Shown: positions 1-9,763 of the stretch, piece after piece
Position numbering within the stretch: the stretch's first letter is position 1
Layout of the letters: each line of letters opens with the position of its first letter
From: Clostridium sp. CM027
GTDB lineage: Bacteria > Bacillota > Clostridia > Clostridiales > Clostridiaceae
Assembly (NCBI RefSeq): GCF_024730565.1
Contig: NZ_CP077725.1
Span: forward strand, 1,674,001 to 1,738,000
DNA: 64,000 nucleotides
Direction of reading: 5' to 3'
Notes under the pieces: generated by a model
The model's input: only the letters and a program-made list of their open reading frames with translations
Told to the model about the DNA's origin: nothing
Database searches by the model: none
Program-made: the position numbers and the translations under genes

Positions 1-208
1 TGTCTTTAACAGCAAAAATATAAGCTCTATTACATTCTTTTGCCTCTCTTATTATCTCCTTTACCTCTTCCATGTTTTTAGGAATTGCGCTTACTACATC
101 ATAATTACGCATGAAGGACACATCATTATGCCACTTTTTAAGTTCCAAAATATCTTCTTCGTTTATAGACGTAAGTTTTATTTTTTTTCCAACCAAAAGA
201 TTTTTCAC
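1..208 (-). CDS. GNAT-family N-acetyltransferase, N-terminal part (cut by window edge)
   Basis: The minus strand is open from a GTG at 208-206 to the window edge, giving 69 residues. The GTG is preceded at normal distance by a GAGGAAAGG ribosome site. The peptide begins VKNLLVGKKIKLTSINEED and continues with ELKKWHNDV and the EEVKEIIREAKE helix. This pattern is typical of the first beta strand and helices of RimJ/RimL-type GNAT acetyltransferases, which move acetyl from acetyl-CoA to an amine. The acetyl-CoA-binding motif would lie beyond the edge, so the family call rests on the N-terminus only and no substrate can be suggested. Confidence 0.6.
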   Translation of the reverse strand, partial: MKNLLVGKKIKLTSINEEDILELKKWHNDVSFMRNYDVVSAIPKNMEEVKEIIREAKECNRAYIFAVKD

Positions 209-262
209 TCTATCACCTTTCCTCAGCTTTAATTTGGAATTGATTATATGTACTCTTCAAAA

Positions 263-289
263 AATAGACTAGCTGTACGCTAGTCTATT
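263..289 (-). terminator. Rho-independent terminator of the DUF2156 gene
   Basis: A perfect 11-bp inverted repeat (AATAGACTAGC / GCTAGTCTATT) has a 5-nt loop. On the minus strand it is followed directly by a run of T. It lies 40 bases downstream of the stop codon of the DUF2156 gene. Confidence 0.8.
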
Positions 290-328
290 CTACTCTATTA
301 AACCATCACCCGCGATGCTGAAATATCC

Positions 329-1234
329 TTAAGCATTACCAAAATTAAAAATATATTTTTTTTCTAATTTAAAAGGATGATAGGATAATTTAGATTTTCT
401 AAGGCCTACGATTCCTAGGTCCTGTTCCCTATTGATTATCTTAACATCACTAAAACTCGTATCAACAAACGTTTTGTTAATAAAGCTATAGACTCCGCTA
501 TACTTTGTATCTGCCTTTTCTATATGAATCACTGCCAAATCATCATTTAATTTTTCTCCCAAACTAAACGCTACAATCTTTTCATCTACATAAACAGCTA
601 TCCCTTTATTATTAAAAATTCCCATATCTTTTACGATGTCTTTTATCCCCTGTAATTCGTAATAAAGTACATCATCATCATTATTACCTGCATACCATTT
701 TTCTGCAGCTACTATTACGTCATTTACTACTTCTTCCCCTTTAATGTCTTTAACTTCATAGTTATACTTCTTTATAAAGGAATTATAATGATTTTTTTTC
801 CCATGAAGCTTCTTACCCGAAAGCTTTATAAGCTTTTCTGCTTCATATAAATAATCAAAGTTATCTCTATCTTCCTTGATACAGATACCATGAGCATCAT
901 CATATATATCCCTTATCTCCTCCATAACACCCTCATCAAGATCTTTAAATAAGTATTCCATATTGTTTTCTGTTTTGTATTCTTTTAATGCATCTATTAT
1001 TTCTTTAAGATTTTCTTTACTATATCCCAAAGGTTGCATAAAATAATATCTTCCTTCGAAATCCTTCTTTTTTATTATTAGAGCACCTTTATAAATAGTA
1101 AAACAAACATCACAAGCTTCTCTCCATATATATAAAGTTGTAAAAGAATATTCACAACTTAAAAATTTATATGGATATATAAATTTTTCAAATACATTCT
1201 TATCTTCAATCATAAGTCTTTTAAAAATCATCAT
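329..1234 (-). CDS. DUF2156 / phosphatidylglycerol lysyltransferase C-terminal-domain protein
   Basis: A 301-residue soluble protein with the look of clostridial DUF2156 proteins: an N-terminal half with FLSCEYSFTTLYIWRE and a C-terminal GNAT-like half with KWYAGNNDDD and VDEKIVAFSLGEKL. The family shares a fold with the catalytic domain of MprF, which transfers an aminoacyl group from tRNA to lipids. This protein has no membrane segments, so it resembles only that catalytic part; its real acceptor is unknown. Two adjacent ATG codons follow a GGGGAAAGG ribosome site. The first is used here, and starting at the second would shorten the protein by one residue. It is a single-gene unit with its own terminator and no functional neighbour. 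Confidence 0.75.
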   Translation of the reverse strand: MMIFKRLMIEDKNVFEKFIYPYKFLSCEYSFTTLYIWREACDVCFTIYKGALIIKKKDFEGRYYFMQPLGYSKENLKEIIDALKEYKTENNMEYLFKDLDEGVMEEIRDIYDDAHGICIKEDRDNFDYLYEAEKLIKLSGKKLHGKKNHYNSFIKKYNYEVKDIKGEEVVNDVIVAAEKWYAGNNDDDVLYYELQGIKDIVKDMGIFNNKGIAVYVDEKIVAFSLGEKLNDDLAVIHIEKADTKYSGVYSFINKTFVDTSFSDVKIINREQDLGIVGLRKSKLSYHPFKLEKKYIFNFGNA

Positions 1235-1508
1235 CTCAACCTTTCCCCTTAGGATATACCATAAATATCATCATATTTTTATATTCTTCTATTATTTTAG
1301 ACCGTTTACTCATTTTTTGCAAGTAGATACTTTTATGAACTTTAGTTACCATATAGATACTAATTAATTATAACATAAATACGTATTTTTTTATAATTCT
1401 ATTAACTACATTTCTTATAAATATAATAACATTATATTTATAGTATTACCGAATAATATAATATTATTATATTATCAACCTGAAACAGATACGCAGGTAA
1501 TGATTTAA

Positions 1509-4500
1509 CTATTTATATATATCAGAGAATTCTATTGATAGATTTTGTTCATAGTTTGTTTCAAATACCTCTTTATTATTAAGATTGTTTTCTTCCTCTT
1601 CCCTGTCAACTGTTCTAACTGGGAGATTTATAATAAATTCGCTTCCTTTTCCCCCTTCACTATTTACACTAATGTTCCCCTCATGCATTTCTACAAGAGA
1701 CTTTACTAATGCTAGTCCTATTCCACTACCTTCATTATGCCTTGATGTAGATTTATCGATTTGCGCAAAACGCTCAAAAACAAACTCTAACTTGCCTTTT
1801 GGAATTCCTATTCCTGTATCCTTTACAGATATTTCAATAAAACCACCTTTATCATAAATATTAACTAGAATACTTCCCTTTTTATCTGTAAATTTAACTG
1901 CATTGGATAGTAAATTCAACATAATTCTTTCAATTTTTTCTTCATCAAATGCAATTATTTTTTCTTCTACATCAGTATCAAATATGAGTGTTATTTCATG
2001 ACTTTTTATATACTCAGCTACAGATTGCGATATTTCCTCTACAACATAAACTATGTCACCATTTTTCAAGTTAAGACTTATGTAATCTGCCTCTATTTTA
2101 TTTGTGTCTATTATATTATTTATAAGTCTAAGTAACCTTAGAGAATTCTGATTCATTATATTAATATAATATTTAATCTTTTCATCCCCTAAGTTTTTTG
2201 CTCCATCAAGAGACTTTAATAACTGTATTGTGCTACAAATTACATTTAGAGGAGTTCTAAGTTCATGTGACATATTAGTTAAAAAATCCGTTTTCACTTT
2301 GTCATATGCTATAAGTTCTTCAACTTGTCTACTAGCTTCGGCATTTTGCACGCTAAGGGCTTCAACTTGGTTTTTAGCTACTCCAAGCTCATTTACTAAT
2401 GCTAAGGCTTTTTTAACTGAATCCTTTAATGTTATCAAAGTGTTTATTCTACAGAGTAACTCATGCATATTAAAAGGTTTGCTTAAATAATCATTTGCAC
2501 CACACTCAAAGGATATAACTAAGTGCTCTACATTGCTATCTGCAGTCATAATTAGCACAGGTAGTTCAAAAATCGATTGTTCTTCCCTAATAATCGCACA
2601 TACTTCATTACCTGAAATATCTGGCATCATCATATCGAGAATTACTAAATCTAAATCTACATTTTCGTCGATTATTCTCAATGCTTCCTTACCACTGGAT
2701 GCTTCTAAAACTTCAAAAGTGTCATTTGATAGATAATTTTTTAATACTTTAAGATTCACATACTCATCATCAACTATTAAAACTTTATACCTATCTTTCT
2801 TACTTGAATTTATATTTTCATTAATAATTTTTCTAACATTATCTATAGATACACTTACTATATCAGGTTTTAGTTCTAGATTATTTGAATACTGCGCTAA
2901 TAGTTCTGCTGTCTCTTCATTTTCTTTATTATAAAGATTTTCATGAAGATTACTCTTGAGCTCTTCCTCAGTGCATAATGGGAGAGTAAAAATAAATTTA
3001 CTGCCTTCTCCTATAACAGAAGAAACCTTTATAGTCCCACCCTGTATTTGAATAAGTTCTTTGGTTACATAAAGCCCTACTCCAGTGCCGCCATACTTTT
3101 CTGCAATTCCATCCACCTGCTCATATCTACTGAAAATTTTATGAAGCTTCTGCTCTGGAATTCCTATTCCTGTGTCTGTAACACAAATCTCAACAAAAGA
3201 ATTTTTTACGATATAGGATAATATTATCTCCCCCTCATGTGTGAATTTTATAGCATTACTAAGTAAATTATATAAAATTTGCTGTATCCTATCTTCATCC
3301 CCAAATACATAAGGTGTGTCTTTATCTATTAAATTTTTAAAAGTAACGTTTTTATTATTTATAGATATTTCACTAAATTTTATTACCATTTCTACCACAT
3401 TGCTTATATTAACAAATTTCGTACGTAACACAATTTGATTATTTTTAAGCTTAGAAAATATCATCATATCATTAACCAAGTTAGATAATCTTTTAGCACT
3501 AGAATTCACCAAAAATAGGTCCTCTCTGAGCTCAACATCTAAATCAGCATATTTATTATTTACTATTCCTTCAGTTAATCCAACAATTCCGTTCAATGGA
3601 GTTTTTAGTTCATGTGAAGTTACCGCTAGAAAATCGTCTTTTAATTCATTTAAAGATTTAAGTTTAGCACTACTACTTTCTATGTTAGAAAGTTCATTGG
3701 CTTGCCTCTTTGCTAAAACATAGTAATTTACAACAATAAATATTAATATGCCTTGAGATGCAAATGAGTCCGTAATTATTATACTGTATTCATACAAGAT
3801 ATCATTGATTCTTGTAATAAATAAAGCAAACAGTCCAACAACAACTATATGATCAGTTTGTTTGTTATTTATGCATATTTTACAAATCTTACACATCATA
3901 TAAAATAGCAATGCAAGTGCAGATAATTCAAAAGGTGCTATAAAGTATAAATAATATTTAACCGGAGTAAAAATCACACTTAAAGTATATACCACTCCTA
4001 AATAATTGGATACTTTAACTACTTTACGTGACATTATTTTTTCATAAGATTTATCTATAAACAAGATAATAAAGGGAATGTATGCATAAAAGGTCCATAT
4101 TTTCATTTTTGTAGAGAAAATATAATTAAGGTGAGGGAATAGTGAAAAAAAGAACCCTTGGCCAATAAATAGTGTTCTAATCGCAATGATTAAACAAATG
4201 ATTGAAAAATATAATTGAGCCTTTTCTTTTCTTCTATTAATAAATAGTCCAAAACTATATATAGCTGCCATGATGGTGCATCCAATAATAAACAAGCTCA
4301 ATGCTAGCTTCTGCTCTCTTATAGCTGTAATTTCCTTTGACTCCCCAAGTACTAATGTATCTACATATCCATATTTATTATAAAAATTACTAACCCGAAG
4401 GACTAAATAGGTTTCATCATTTTCTACATAGAATGAGCCGCTAGCTGGCTCATTTTCTGGAATCATTTCGTTTTTAGATTTGCCCACCCGTCCAGCCGAT

Positions 4501-4913
4501 GTTATTAGTTTATTGTTAGCCCAAAGTTCATATGCATTTTGGATAAAATTTATTTTCACTGAATAAAGTTCCTTCTTATTGTCTATAAGTAGCTTTAATC
4601 TGTACGTACAATAGCCTTCTTGTCCAAATGTACCTGGTAACTTCTCATACCTAATAGCGTCTTCAGGAATACTTTGGAAATCCTGAGGCATGTGTAACTC
4701 ATTGTCATAAAACTCCCATTCTCCATTAAGTTTTATCATACCATCCTTTTTAAAATCCCAATTTCTTAAGTCTAACACCCCCTTTGCTGCCAAGGGTATA
4801 TTCTTTTTTGTATGGCTAATTCCACTACTTCCTTTTATTATTGTAATAAACATAATTAAAGTTATTGATAGTAACATAAATATTTTTATTTTGTGTGACT
4901 TAATTTCTTCCAT
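1509..4913 (-). CDS. Hybrid sensor histidine kinase: 7TMR-DISM sensor, two kinase modules and an internal receiver
   Basis: An 1134-residue membrane kinase. Visible order: membrane anchor or uncleaved signal (about 10-28); an extracytoplasmic beta-sandwich of the 7TMR-DISM type (about 45-190, with WDFKKDGMIKLNGEWEFY); seven hydrophobic segments (about 203-403); a first HisKA with SHELKTP, phospho-His H434; an HATPase (NLLSNAIKF, DTGIGIP, GGTGVGL); a receiver with D715/D716, phospho-acceptor D760 and K812; then a second HisKA with SHELRTP, H883, and a second HATPase (NLLSNAVKF, DTGIGIP, GSGIGL). Both kinase modules keep the catalytic motifs. 7TMR-DISM sensors commonly read carbohydrate-like or other small ligands; the ligand here is unknown. 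No response regulator or transporter sits beside it, so the output partner is elsewhere or the receiver is an internal relay. The start follows an AAAGGAG site. Confidence 0.92.
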   Translation of the reverse strand: MEEIKSHKIKIFMLLSITLIMFITIIKGSSGISHTKKNIPLAAKGVLDLRNWDFKKDGMIKLNGEWEFYDNELHMPQDFQSIPEDAIRYEKLPGTFGQEGYCTYRLKLLIDNKKELYSVKINFIQNAYELWANNKLITSAGRVGKSKNEMIPENEPASGSFYVENDETYLVLRVSNFYNKYGYVDTLVLGESKEITAIREQKLALSLFIIGCTIMAAIYSFGLFINRRKEKAQLYFSIICLIIAIRTLFIGQGFFFSLFPHLNYIFSTKMKIWTFYAYIPFIILFIDKSYEKIMSRKVVKVSNYLGVVYTLSVIFTPVKYYLYFIAPFELSALALLFYMMCKICKICINNKQTDHIVVVGLFALFITRINDILYEYSIIITDSFASQGILIFIVVNYYVLAKRQANELSNIESSSAKLKSLNELKDDFLAVTSHELKTPLNGIVGLTEGIVNNKYADLDVELREDLFLVNSSAKRLSNLVNDMMIFSKLKNNQIVLRTKFVNISNVVEMVIKFSEISINNKNVTFKNLIDKDTPYVFGDEDRIQQILYNLLSNAIKFTHEGEIILSYIVKNSFVEICVTDTGIGIPEQKLHKIFSRYEQVDGIAEKYGGTGVGLYVTKELIQIQGGTIKVSSVIGEGSKFIFTLPLCTEEELKSNLHENLYNKENEETAELLAQYSNNLELKPDIVSVSIDNVRKIINENINSSKKDRYKVLIVDDEYVNLKVLKNYLSNDTFEVLEASSGKEALRIIDENVDLDLVILDMMMPDISGNEVCAIIREEQSIFELPVLIMTADSNVEHLVISFECGANDYLSKPFNMHELLCRINTLITLKDSVKKALALVNELGVAKNQVEALSVQNAEASRQVEELIAYDKVKTDFLTNMSHELRTPLNVICSTIQLLKSLDGAKNLGDEKIKYYINIMNQNSLRLLRLINNIIDTNKIEADYISLNLKNGDIVYVVEEISQSVAEYIKSHEITLIFDTDVEEKIIAFDEEKIERIMLNLLSNAVKFTDKKGSILVNIYDKGGFIEISVKDTGIGIPKGKLEFVFERFAQIDKSTSRHNEGSGIGLALVKSLVEMHEGNISVNSEGGKGSEFIINLPVRTVDREEEENNLNNKEVFETNYEQNLSIEFSDIYK

Positions 4914-5185
4914 GAATTATCTCCTTTATTAATTGTATTTATAGTAACATCTTAAAATATACTCTTATAGTATATAATAACATATTAAATGTCATATATA
5001 TGATAAATATCAACAAAATACTACTCATTATCCCATGTATTTTGTATTTTTAAAAATTATCTCAAGAAAACAGTTACTGGATAGTAGCTGGTACATTGCA
5101 AATGAAGATATGTACTCAAACAAATCAATTTATGTATAACATTTACATATTTGTGTAATCATTTAAAACATTAATGATAATTCCA

Positions 5186-5214
5186 TTTAAATATTTCTTA
5201 TCTTATGATATAAT
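5186..5214 (+). promoter_or_regulatory. Promoter of the CorC/HlyC-type gene
   Basis: TTTAAA (5186-5191), 17 bases, then TATAAT (5209-5214), which is preceded by TG and one base (extended -10). The expected start of transcription is near 5221, about 30 bases before the chosen ATG. This argues against using the earlier in-frame ATG at 5174. Apart from this promoter, the 338-base gap 4914-5251 shows only AT-rich sequence and the ribosome site of the kinase gene. Confidence 0.55.
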
Positions 5215-5251
5215 TTCCTTAGGTTATATCTTAAGGAGCGTGAAATATATT

Positions 5252-6496
5252 ATGGACCCCGATGGTACGTGGCAAATTATATCTTTAGTAATTTTATTAC
5301 TGTTTTCAGCCTTTTTCTCTGCTTCTGAAACTGCTTTGATGACTTTAAGCAAAATAAGGCTAAGGCATATGGTAGATTCAAAAGTTTGTGGTGCTGAGCG
5401 AATTAGTAAATTACTTGAAAATCCAAGTAAACTTTTAGGCGTTATTTTAGTAGGGAATAACATTTCCAATATAGGTGCTTCTGCACTAGCAACTTCCCTA
5501 GCCATTCACTATTATAAAGCCTCTGGGGTAGCTATTGCGACCGCTATTATGACAATTCTTGTATTGATTTTTGCGGAAATAACACCAAAATCATTAGCTG
5601 CACAAAATTCCGAAAAAATTGCTTTAAAAGTTGCTCGGCCATTAAGTCTAATTACCTTCATTTTAAATCCCCTTATTACAGTCTTAATTTATATAACAAA
5701 TACAATAATAAAAGTACTTGGTGGGGAAGTCACTAAGGTAAAACCTTTTATTACTGAAGAAGAGTTAAAAACAATGGTTAGTGTAAGTCATGAGGAAGGT
5801 GTTTTAGAAGGCGAAGAAAAGCAAATGATTTATAATGTATTTGAATTTGGAGATTCGCAAGCAAAAGATGTCATGACTCCAAGAACTGATATGATTGTAG
5901 CAAATGTAACCTCTACTTACGAAGAGCTCATAAAAATCTTCAGGGAAGAGCAATTTTCTAGATTGCCTATATATGAAGAGACTGTTGATAATATTATTGG
6001 CGTTTTATACATTAAAGATTTAATTTTCTTCGAAGATGGAAGAGAAGAATTCAGCATAGAGAAACATATGCGTGTCCCTTACTTTACGTATGAGTACAAA
6101 AGCACCGTAGATTTATTTGCAGATATGCGTGCAAAACGAGTTCCTATAGCCATTTTATTAGATGAATACGGTGGAACTTCTGGAATTGTTACAATCGAAG
6201 ATTTAGTAGAAGAAATTGTGGGAGATATAGATGATGAATACGACGATGATACAGATAAAATCGAAGTTATCAAAGAAGATGAATATATTGTTGATGGTGA
6301 CACAAAAATAAGCATGGTTAATGAAATGATAGGCCTCAATATAGAATCAGAGGATTTTGATTCCATAGGCGGTTTCGTTACCGGCATACTAGGACGGCTT
6401 CCAAAGACAGGCGAGACAATAAATTATAATGACACAAAATTTATTATACAAAACACCAGTAAAAATCGTATAGTAAAACTAAAAATTATAACTTAA
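5252..6496 (+). CDS. Hemolysin-family / CNNM-type membrane protein with CBS pair and CorC_HlyC domain
   Basis: A 414-residue protein. It has an N-terminal DUF21 (CNNM) membrane domain (about 5-190, with FSAFFSASETALMTLS and VGNNISNIGASALATS), a CBS-domain pair (about 200-320, with DVMTPRTDMI, SRLPIYEE and DNIIGVLYIKDL) and a C-terminal CorC_HlyC domain (about 330-412, with DEYIVDGDTKI and GGFVTGILGRLPKTGE). Family members are linked to magnesium or cobalt efflux and divalent-cation homeostasis; the name hemolysin is historical. The ATG at 5252 is chosen because an AAGGAG lies upstream (spacing 13, slightly long) and because the likely promoter lies between it and the earlier in-frame ATG at 5174. 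The gene stands alone, convergent with the helicase gene. Confidence 0.88.
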   Translation: MDPDGTWQIISLVILLLFSAFFSASETALMTLSKIRLRHMVDSKVCGAERISKLLENPSKLLGVILVGNNISNIGASALATSLAIHYYKASGVAIATAIMTILVLIFAEITPKSLAAQNSEKIALKVARPLSLITFILNPLITVLIYITNTIIKVLGGEVTKVKPFITEEELKTMVSVSHEEGVLEGEEKQMIYNVFEFGDSQAKDVMTPRTDMIVANVTSTYEELIKIFREEQFSRLPIYEETVDNIIGVLYIKDLIFFEDGREEFSIEKHMRVPYFTYEYKSTVDLFADMRAKRVPIAILLDEYGGTSGIVTIEDLVEEIVGDIDDEYDDDTDKIEVIKEDEYIVDGDTKISMVNEMIGLNIESEDFDSIGGFVTGILGRLPKTGETINYNDTKFIIQNTSKNRIVKLKIIT

Positions 6497-6503
6497 TATA
6501 AAT

Positions 6504-6543
6504 AAAAATACTTAAAGTTAATTTAAATTAGCTTTAAGTATTT
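6504..6543. terminator. Bidirectional terminator between convergent genes
   Basis: A perfect 13-bp stem (AAAATACTTAAAG / CTTTAAGTATTTT) with a 14-base loop lies in the 62-base gap between the CorC-type gene and the DEAD-box helicase gene. The A/T-rich stem ends give U-tracts in both directions. Confidence 0.75.
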
Positions 6544-6558
6544 TATCGTTTAAATTCA

Positions 6559-7665
6559 CTACAAAATTTTTCTAGGAATTTTACCTTTTATTTTCTTTTC
6601 TATAGCATCTAAAAGAACTTTATCCTTTGGAGCTGAAAATAAATATGTATATCCTTCTTCGCCAGCTCTTCCTGTTCTTCCAATGCGGTGGATATATCCT
6701 TCTGCACTTTCAGGCATATCGTAGTTATAAACATGACTAACTCCATTTATATCAAGGCCTCTTGCTGCTACATCTGTGGCAATTAAATACTGAATATCAC
6801 ACTTCTTAAACTCTTTCATTATTTTTTCTCTTTTTGATTGAGTTACATCAGAATGTAGTTTTTTACAATTATAACCTTTTTTATAAAGAGCCATCTCAAG
6901 ATCATCAACTCTTCTTTTAGTTCTACAAAAAATGATGGCCATAAATGGATTATCTTCGTCCATTACTTTACATAAATCTTCTTGTTTGCGTCTATCCGTA
7001 GTTTCTATTAAAAATTGTTTTATAGTTTTAAGTGTTGTCTCTTCTTTTTTAATAATTACTTCTTTAGGATCGTTCATATACTTATAAGCCATTTTTTTCA
7101 CATCAGAGCTCATAGTTGCTGAAAAACATAGCGTCTGCCTGTTTTTTGGTGTTTTTTCTAAGATAGACTCCACATCATTTTTAAATCCCATAAGAAGCAT
7201 TTGATCCGCCTCATCTAATACTATGGTTTTAAGGTTATCAAGCCTTACCGTACCTCGACTAAGATGGTCTAGTAATCTTCCTGGTGTTGCTATTACTAAA
7301 TGAATATTTCCTTTTAATTTTTTCAGCTGTGCACCTATGTCCTTGCCACCATACGCTGCCAAAATATTTAAATTTTTACCTTCTGCAAGCTTTTTAGCTT
7401 CACTAGTTATCTGTATTGCAAGTTCTCTTGTAGGAGTCACTATTAATCCTTGAATCGTATTTATATCATTTGACATATTATCAAACATTGGCAGTAGAAA
7501 CGCAAGTGTTTTTCCGGTGCCTGTTTGTGCCTCTGCTATAACATCCTTACCGTCTTTTATTAGCCTAATACTTTGCTCTTGTATAGGCGTTGGCTCAGTA
7601 ATTCCTTGAATTTTAATCGTATTTAGTATATCGTCGCTAAGTCCTAGCTCTTTAAACTTTATCAT
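6559..7665 (-). CDS. DEAD-box ATP-dependent RNA helicase
   Basis: A 368-residue minimal DEAD-box core with all the usual motifs: Q motif (FKELGLSDDI...PTPIQ), Walker A AQTGTGKT (46-53), PTRELA (78-83), TPGR (127-130), DEAD (151-154), SAT (182-184), TDVAARGLDI (297-306) and HRIGRTGR (326-333). It unwinds short RNA duplexes using ATP and probably acts in RNA decay, ribosome assembly or cold adaptation. It lacks the long C-terminal RNA-binding tail of DeaD/CsdA, so it is closer in length to CshB/RhlE-like proteins; I give no symbol. It is a single-gene unit with an extended -10 promoter upstream and a shared terminator downstream. Confidence 0.93.
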   Translation of the reverse strand: MIKFKELGLSDDILNTIKIQGITEPTPIQEQSIRLIKDGKDVIAEAQTGTGKTLAFLLPMFDNMSNDINTIQGLIVTPTRELAIQITSEAKKLAEGKNLNILAAYGGKDIGAQLKKLKGNIHLVIATPGRLLDHLSRGTVRLDNLKTIVLDEADQMLLMGFKNDVESILEKTPKNRQTLCFSATMSSDVKKMAYKYMNDPKEVIIKKEETTLKTIKQFLIETTDRRKQEDLCKVMDEDNPFMAIIFCRTKRRVDDLEMALYKKGYNCKKLHSDVTQSKREKIMKEFKKCDIQYLIATDVAARGLDINGVSHVYNYDMPESAEGYIHRIGRTGRAGEEGYTYLFSAPKDKVLLDAIEKKIKGKIPRKIL

Positions 7666-7722
7666 TTTTATTTACCTTTCTATTTAAACATATTTTTGTT
7701 AACTTTTTATACAAACCAATTA

Positions 7723-7731
7723 ATTATAGCA
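7723..7731 (-). promoter_or_regulatory. Extended -10 promoter of the DEAD-box helicase gene
   Basis: On the minus strand the sequence reads TGCTATAAT, a perfect extended -10, about 58 bases upstream of the helicase ATG. Only a weak -35 (TTCTTA) is seen 17 bases further upstream. Confidence 0.5.
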
Positions 7732-7790
7732 GACATTAATTATAATAAGAAGAGTTTTATAAATATTCTAAAATAAAGTGTAGATTGTAT

Positions 7791-7834
7791 TAAAAAAAAG
7801 CAGATGCCCATTAGTTTTGCTAATGGATATCTGC
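7791..7834 (-). terminator. Rho-independent terminator of the lipoprotein gene
   Basis: A 15-bp stem with two mismatches (7800-7814 and 7820-7834) is followed on the minus strand by a run of eight T. It lies 45 bases past the lipoprotein stop codon. Confidence 0.85.
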
Positions 7835-7878
7835 CTTCAATTTGAGTACTTTTAAAAGTACAAATTATACTTTATACT

Positions 7879-8439
7879 TTATTTTTTTAATTCTTGAACT
7901 CCAGTTACTTTACTTTTATCATCCATTTTAAATGTAGATTTAGCTTCATCTGTAGTAAAATATACATTTCCGTCTACTGTAGCATCTTTTAACTGAAAGT
8001 TGCTTGCTGTTACATAAAGGTCACCTTTGAAAGTTCCATGTTCTATGCTTCCTGCAGGACTACTAAAAGTTAATTTTGGAGCAGTTAAAGTGAATCTAGC
8101 TGTTACTACATGTTTATCATCTTGTGTGTATAAACCTATTTTACGTTGTGCAACTGCTGGATCTTTAGTGTTTTTAAAATCACCTTCAACTACAAGCTCT
8201 TTATCAACAGTTAAATCCTTAAGCGTTGCAATAATCCATGTACCTTTACTGCTTATTGCATTTTCAAATGCTGCCTGAGTATCTACTATTGAAGCTGTTG
8301 TTACTACATCAGTTTTTGCTGGTTCTTTTGTTGCTACCTCAGTTGATGTTGGTTCTTTTTTTGCTTCTTCTTTAGCGCCACATCCTACTAATAAAGTAGC
8401 ACCTACAGCTAGTGATAGTATTATTGCTTTAATTTTCAT
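7879..8439 (-). CDS. Small lipoprotein of unknown function
   Basis: A 186-residue precursor with a clear lipoprotein signal: MKIKAIILSLAVGATL then lipobox LVGC, lipidated on C20. A Lys/Glu/Thr-rich linker (about 22-50) follows. The mature domain has repeating short beta-strand patterns (LTVDKELVVEGDF, GTFKGDLYVTASNF, LKDATVDGNVYFTTDE) of the kind seen in right-handed beta-helix or polymer-forming folds. It should sit on the outer face of the membrane. No enzyme motif is visible and I do not recognise a named family. The start is fixed by an AGGGGGAG ribosome site and a strong terminator follows. Confidence 0.8.
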   Translation of the reverse strand: MKIKAIILSLAVGATLLVGCGAKEEAKKEPTSTEVATKEPAKTDVVTTASIVDTQAAFENAISSKGTWIIATLKDLTVDKELVVEGDFKNTKDPAVAQRKIGLYTQDDKHVVTARFTLTAPKLTFSSPAGSIEHGTFKGDLYVTASNFQLKDATVDGNVYFTTDEAKSTFKMDDKSKVTGVQELKK

Positions 8440-8756
8440 ACGAATCTCCCCCTTATTTTTTAATTAGCATGTTACATTACTTAACAAAATCAGTATATCA
8501 CATGTGATAAAAATATAACAAGATGAAATATGGGTATTATGTCGTAATTAGTAATTACAAAATGAACAAAATTAATAACTCCTAATTTAATCTTAATCTT
8601 ATCTATAAATTCGTTTATTTCTGACATTTAAAATTGATATACTAAAAATAACACCTAGTTTTTTTAGAAAATTTAGATTACCACTAAACTTTTCCATAGC
8701 GCCGCCTTTATTTAAATGATATTTATATATCAGCATATTTTTATCATATTTTTACA
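8440..8756. other. Intergenic stretch, AT-rich
   Basis: These 317 bases lie between the lipoprotein gene and the ZIP gene, both on the minus strand. They must hold the lipoprotein promoter, but no hexamer pair stands out. A weak AT hairpin (TGATAT / ATATCA, 8717-8732) could mark the 3' end of the ZIP transcript. No coding potential was seen. Confidence 0.5.
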
Positions 8757-9572
8757 TTATCCCAAAGCTACATCCAATATCATCATAATTACAAACCCTA
8801 CCATAGCACCTATAGTTGAAATATCTGTTTTTGAATCCTGTTGTGATTCAGGTATTAGTTCTTCAACAACTACGAAAATCATAGCACCTGCTGCAAAGGA
8901 TAGTGCATAGGGAAGAATAGGTTTCATAGCTATTACTGCAAATGCACCTATCACTCCTGCTATAGGTTCAACTATCCCTGACGCCTGACCGTACATAAAG
9001 CTTTTAAACCTAGAGAAACCCTCTCGTCTTAATGGTATAGAAACGGCAGCCCCTTCTGGAAAGTTTTGAATACCAATACCAACTGCCAGTGCAACAGCTC
9101 CTGCTAATGAAGCTGAAGGAATATTAGCTGCTACTGCTCCAAATGCAACCCCAACCGCAAGTCCTTCTGGTATGTTATGTAGCGTTATTGCAAGTACCAA
9201 TAAAATACTTCTTTGCCAACTAGTTTTAATCCCTTCCGCCTGTTCTATTGGTTGATTAAGATGTAGATGTGGTAAAATTTTATCCACTGCCAAAAGGAAA
9301 CCCCCACCTGCGAGGAACCCTACTGCTGCAGGAATCCACGATGGTGTACTTGTTTGTTCTGCCATCTCTATAGCAGGAGCTAGCAATGACCAAAAGCTGG
9401 CAGCAATCATAACTCCTGCTGCAAACCCAAGCATACCATTTAGCACCTTTCTGCTTATATTTTTAAAGAAAAATACTAAAGACGCTCCTAAAGCAGTTAC
9501 ACCCCAAGTAAATAATGTTGCAAAAAGAGCCTGAACTACGGGATCAAAGCCTTTAAGCCAGTCTATTATCAT
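8757..9572 (-). CDS. ZIP-family metal (zinc) transporter
   Basis: A 271-residue membrane protein with about eight hydrophobic segments and the hallmarks of the GufA/ZupT branch of ZIP transporters: HNIPEG (132-137) in segment 4 and QNFPEG (169-174) in segment 5, whose His, Asn and Glu residues form the metal site. HLHLNQ (102-107) lies in the variable cytoplasmic loop, and QASGIVEP and VVVEELIPE are further conserved stretches. It should move Zn2+ or related divalent cations into the cytoplasm without ATP. It is a monocistronic unit and no metal-regulator site was recognised upstream. Confidence 0.9.
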   Translation of the reverse strand: MIIDWLKGFDPVVQALFATLFTWGVTALGASLVFFFKNISRKVLNGMLGFAAGVMIAASFWSLLAPAIEMAEQTSTPSWIPAAVGFLAGGGFLLAVDKILPHLHLNQPIEQAEGIKTSWQRSILLVLAITLHNIPEGLAVGVAFGAVAANIPSASLAGAVALAVGIGIQNFPEGAAVSIPLRREGFSRFKSFMYGQASGIVEPIAGVIGAFAVIAMKPILPYALSFAAGAMIFVVVEELIPESQQDSKTDISTIGAMVGFVIMMILDVALG

Positions 9573-9763
9573 AAAAAATCCTCCATTCTAATACTTCTTG
9601 TATTTTTTCAATAGTACCTTTATTTACAGAATACTATACCCTTTTATGTTTGTAAATATTATCATTTAAGATAAAAACATTTATTTCATTCCAGTCACAT
9701 GTATACCGTTTTCTTTTATGTCAATAATTTTAATGTGTGATTGCAATTGAAAGGAGCATGTTA

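Noticed and set aside
1235-1508. Hidden gene between the DUF2156 and kinase genes
   Set aside because: Very AT-rich, stop codons in all frames, no hairpin of note.
5174-5251. Earlier in-frame start of the CorC/HlyC-type gene
   Set aside because: It precedes the likely -10 and has no ribosome site; the ATG at 5252 gives the normal family length.
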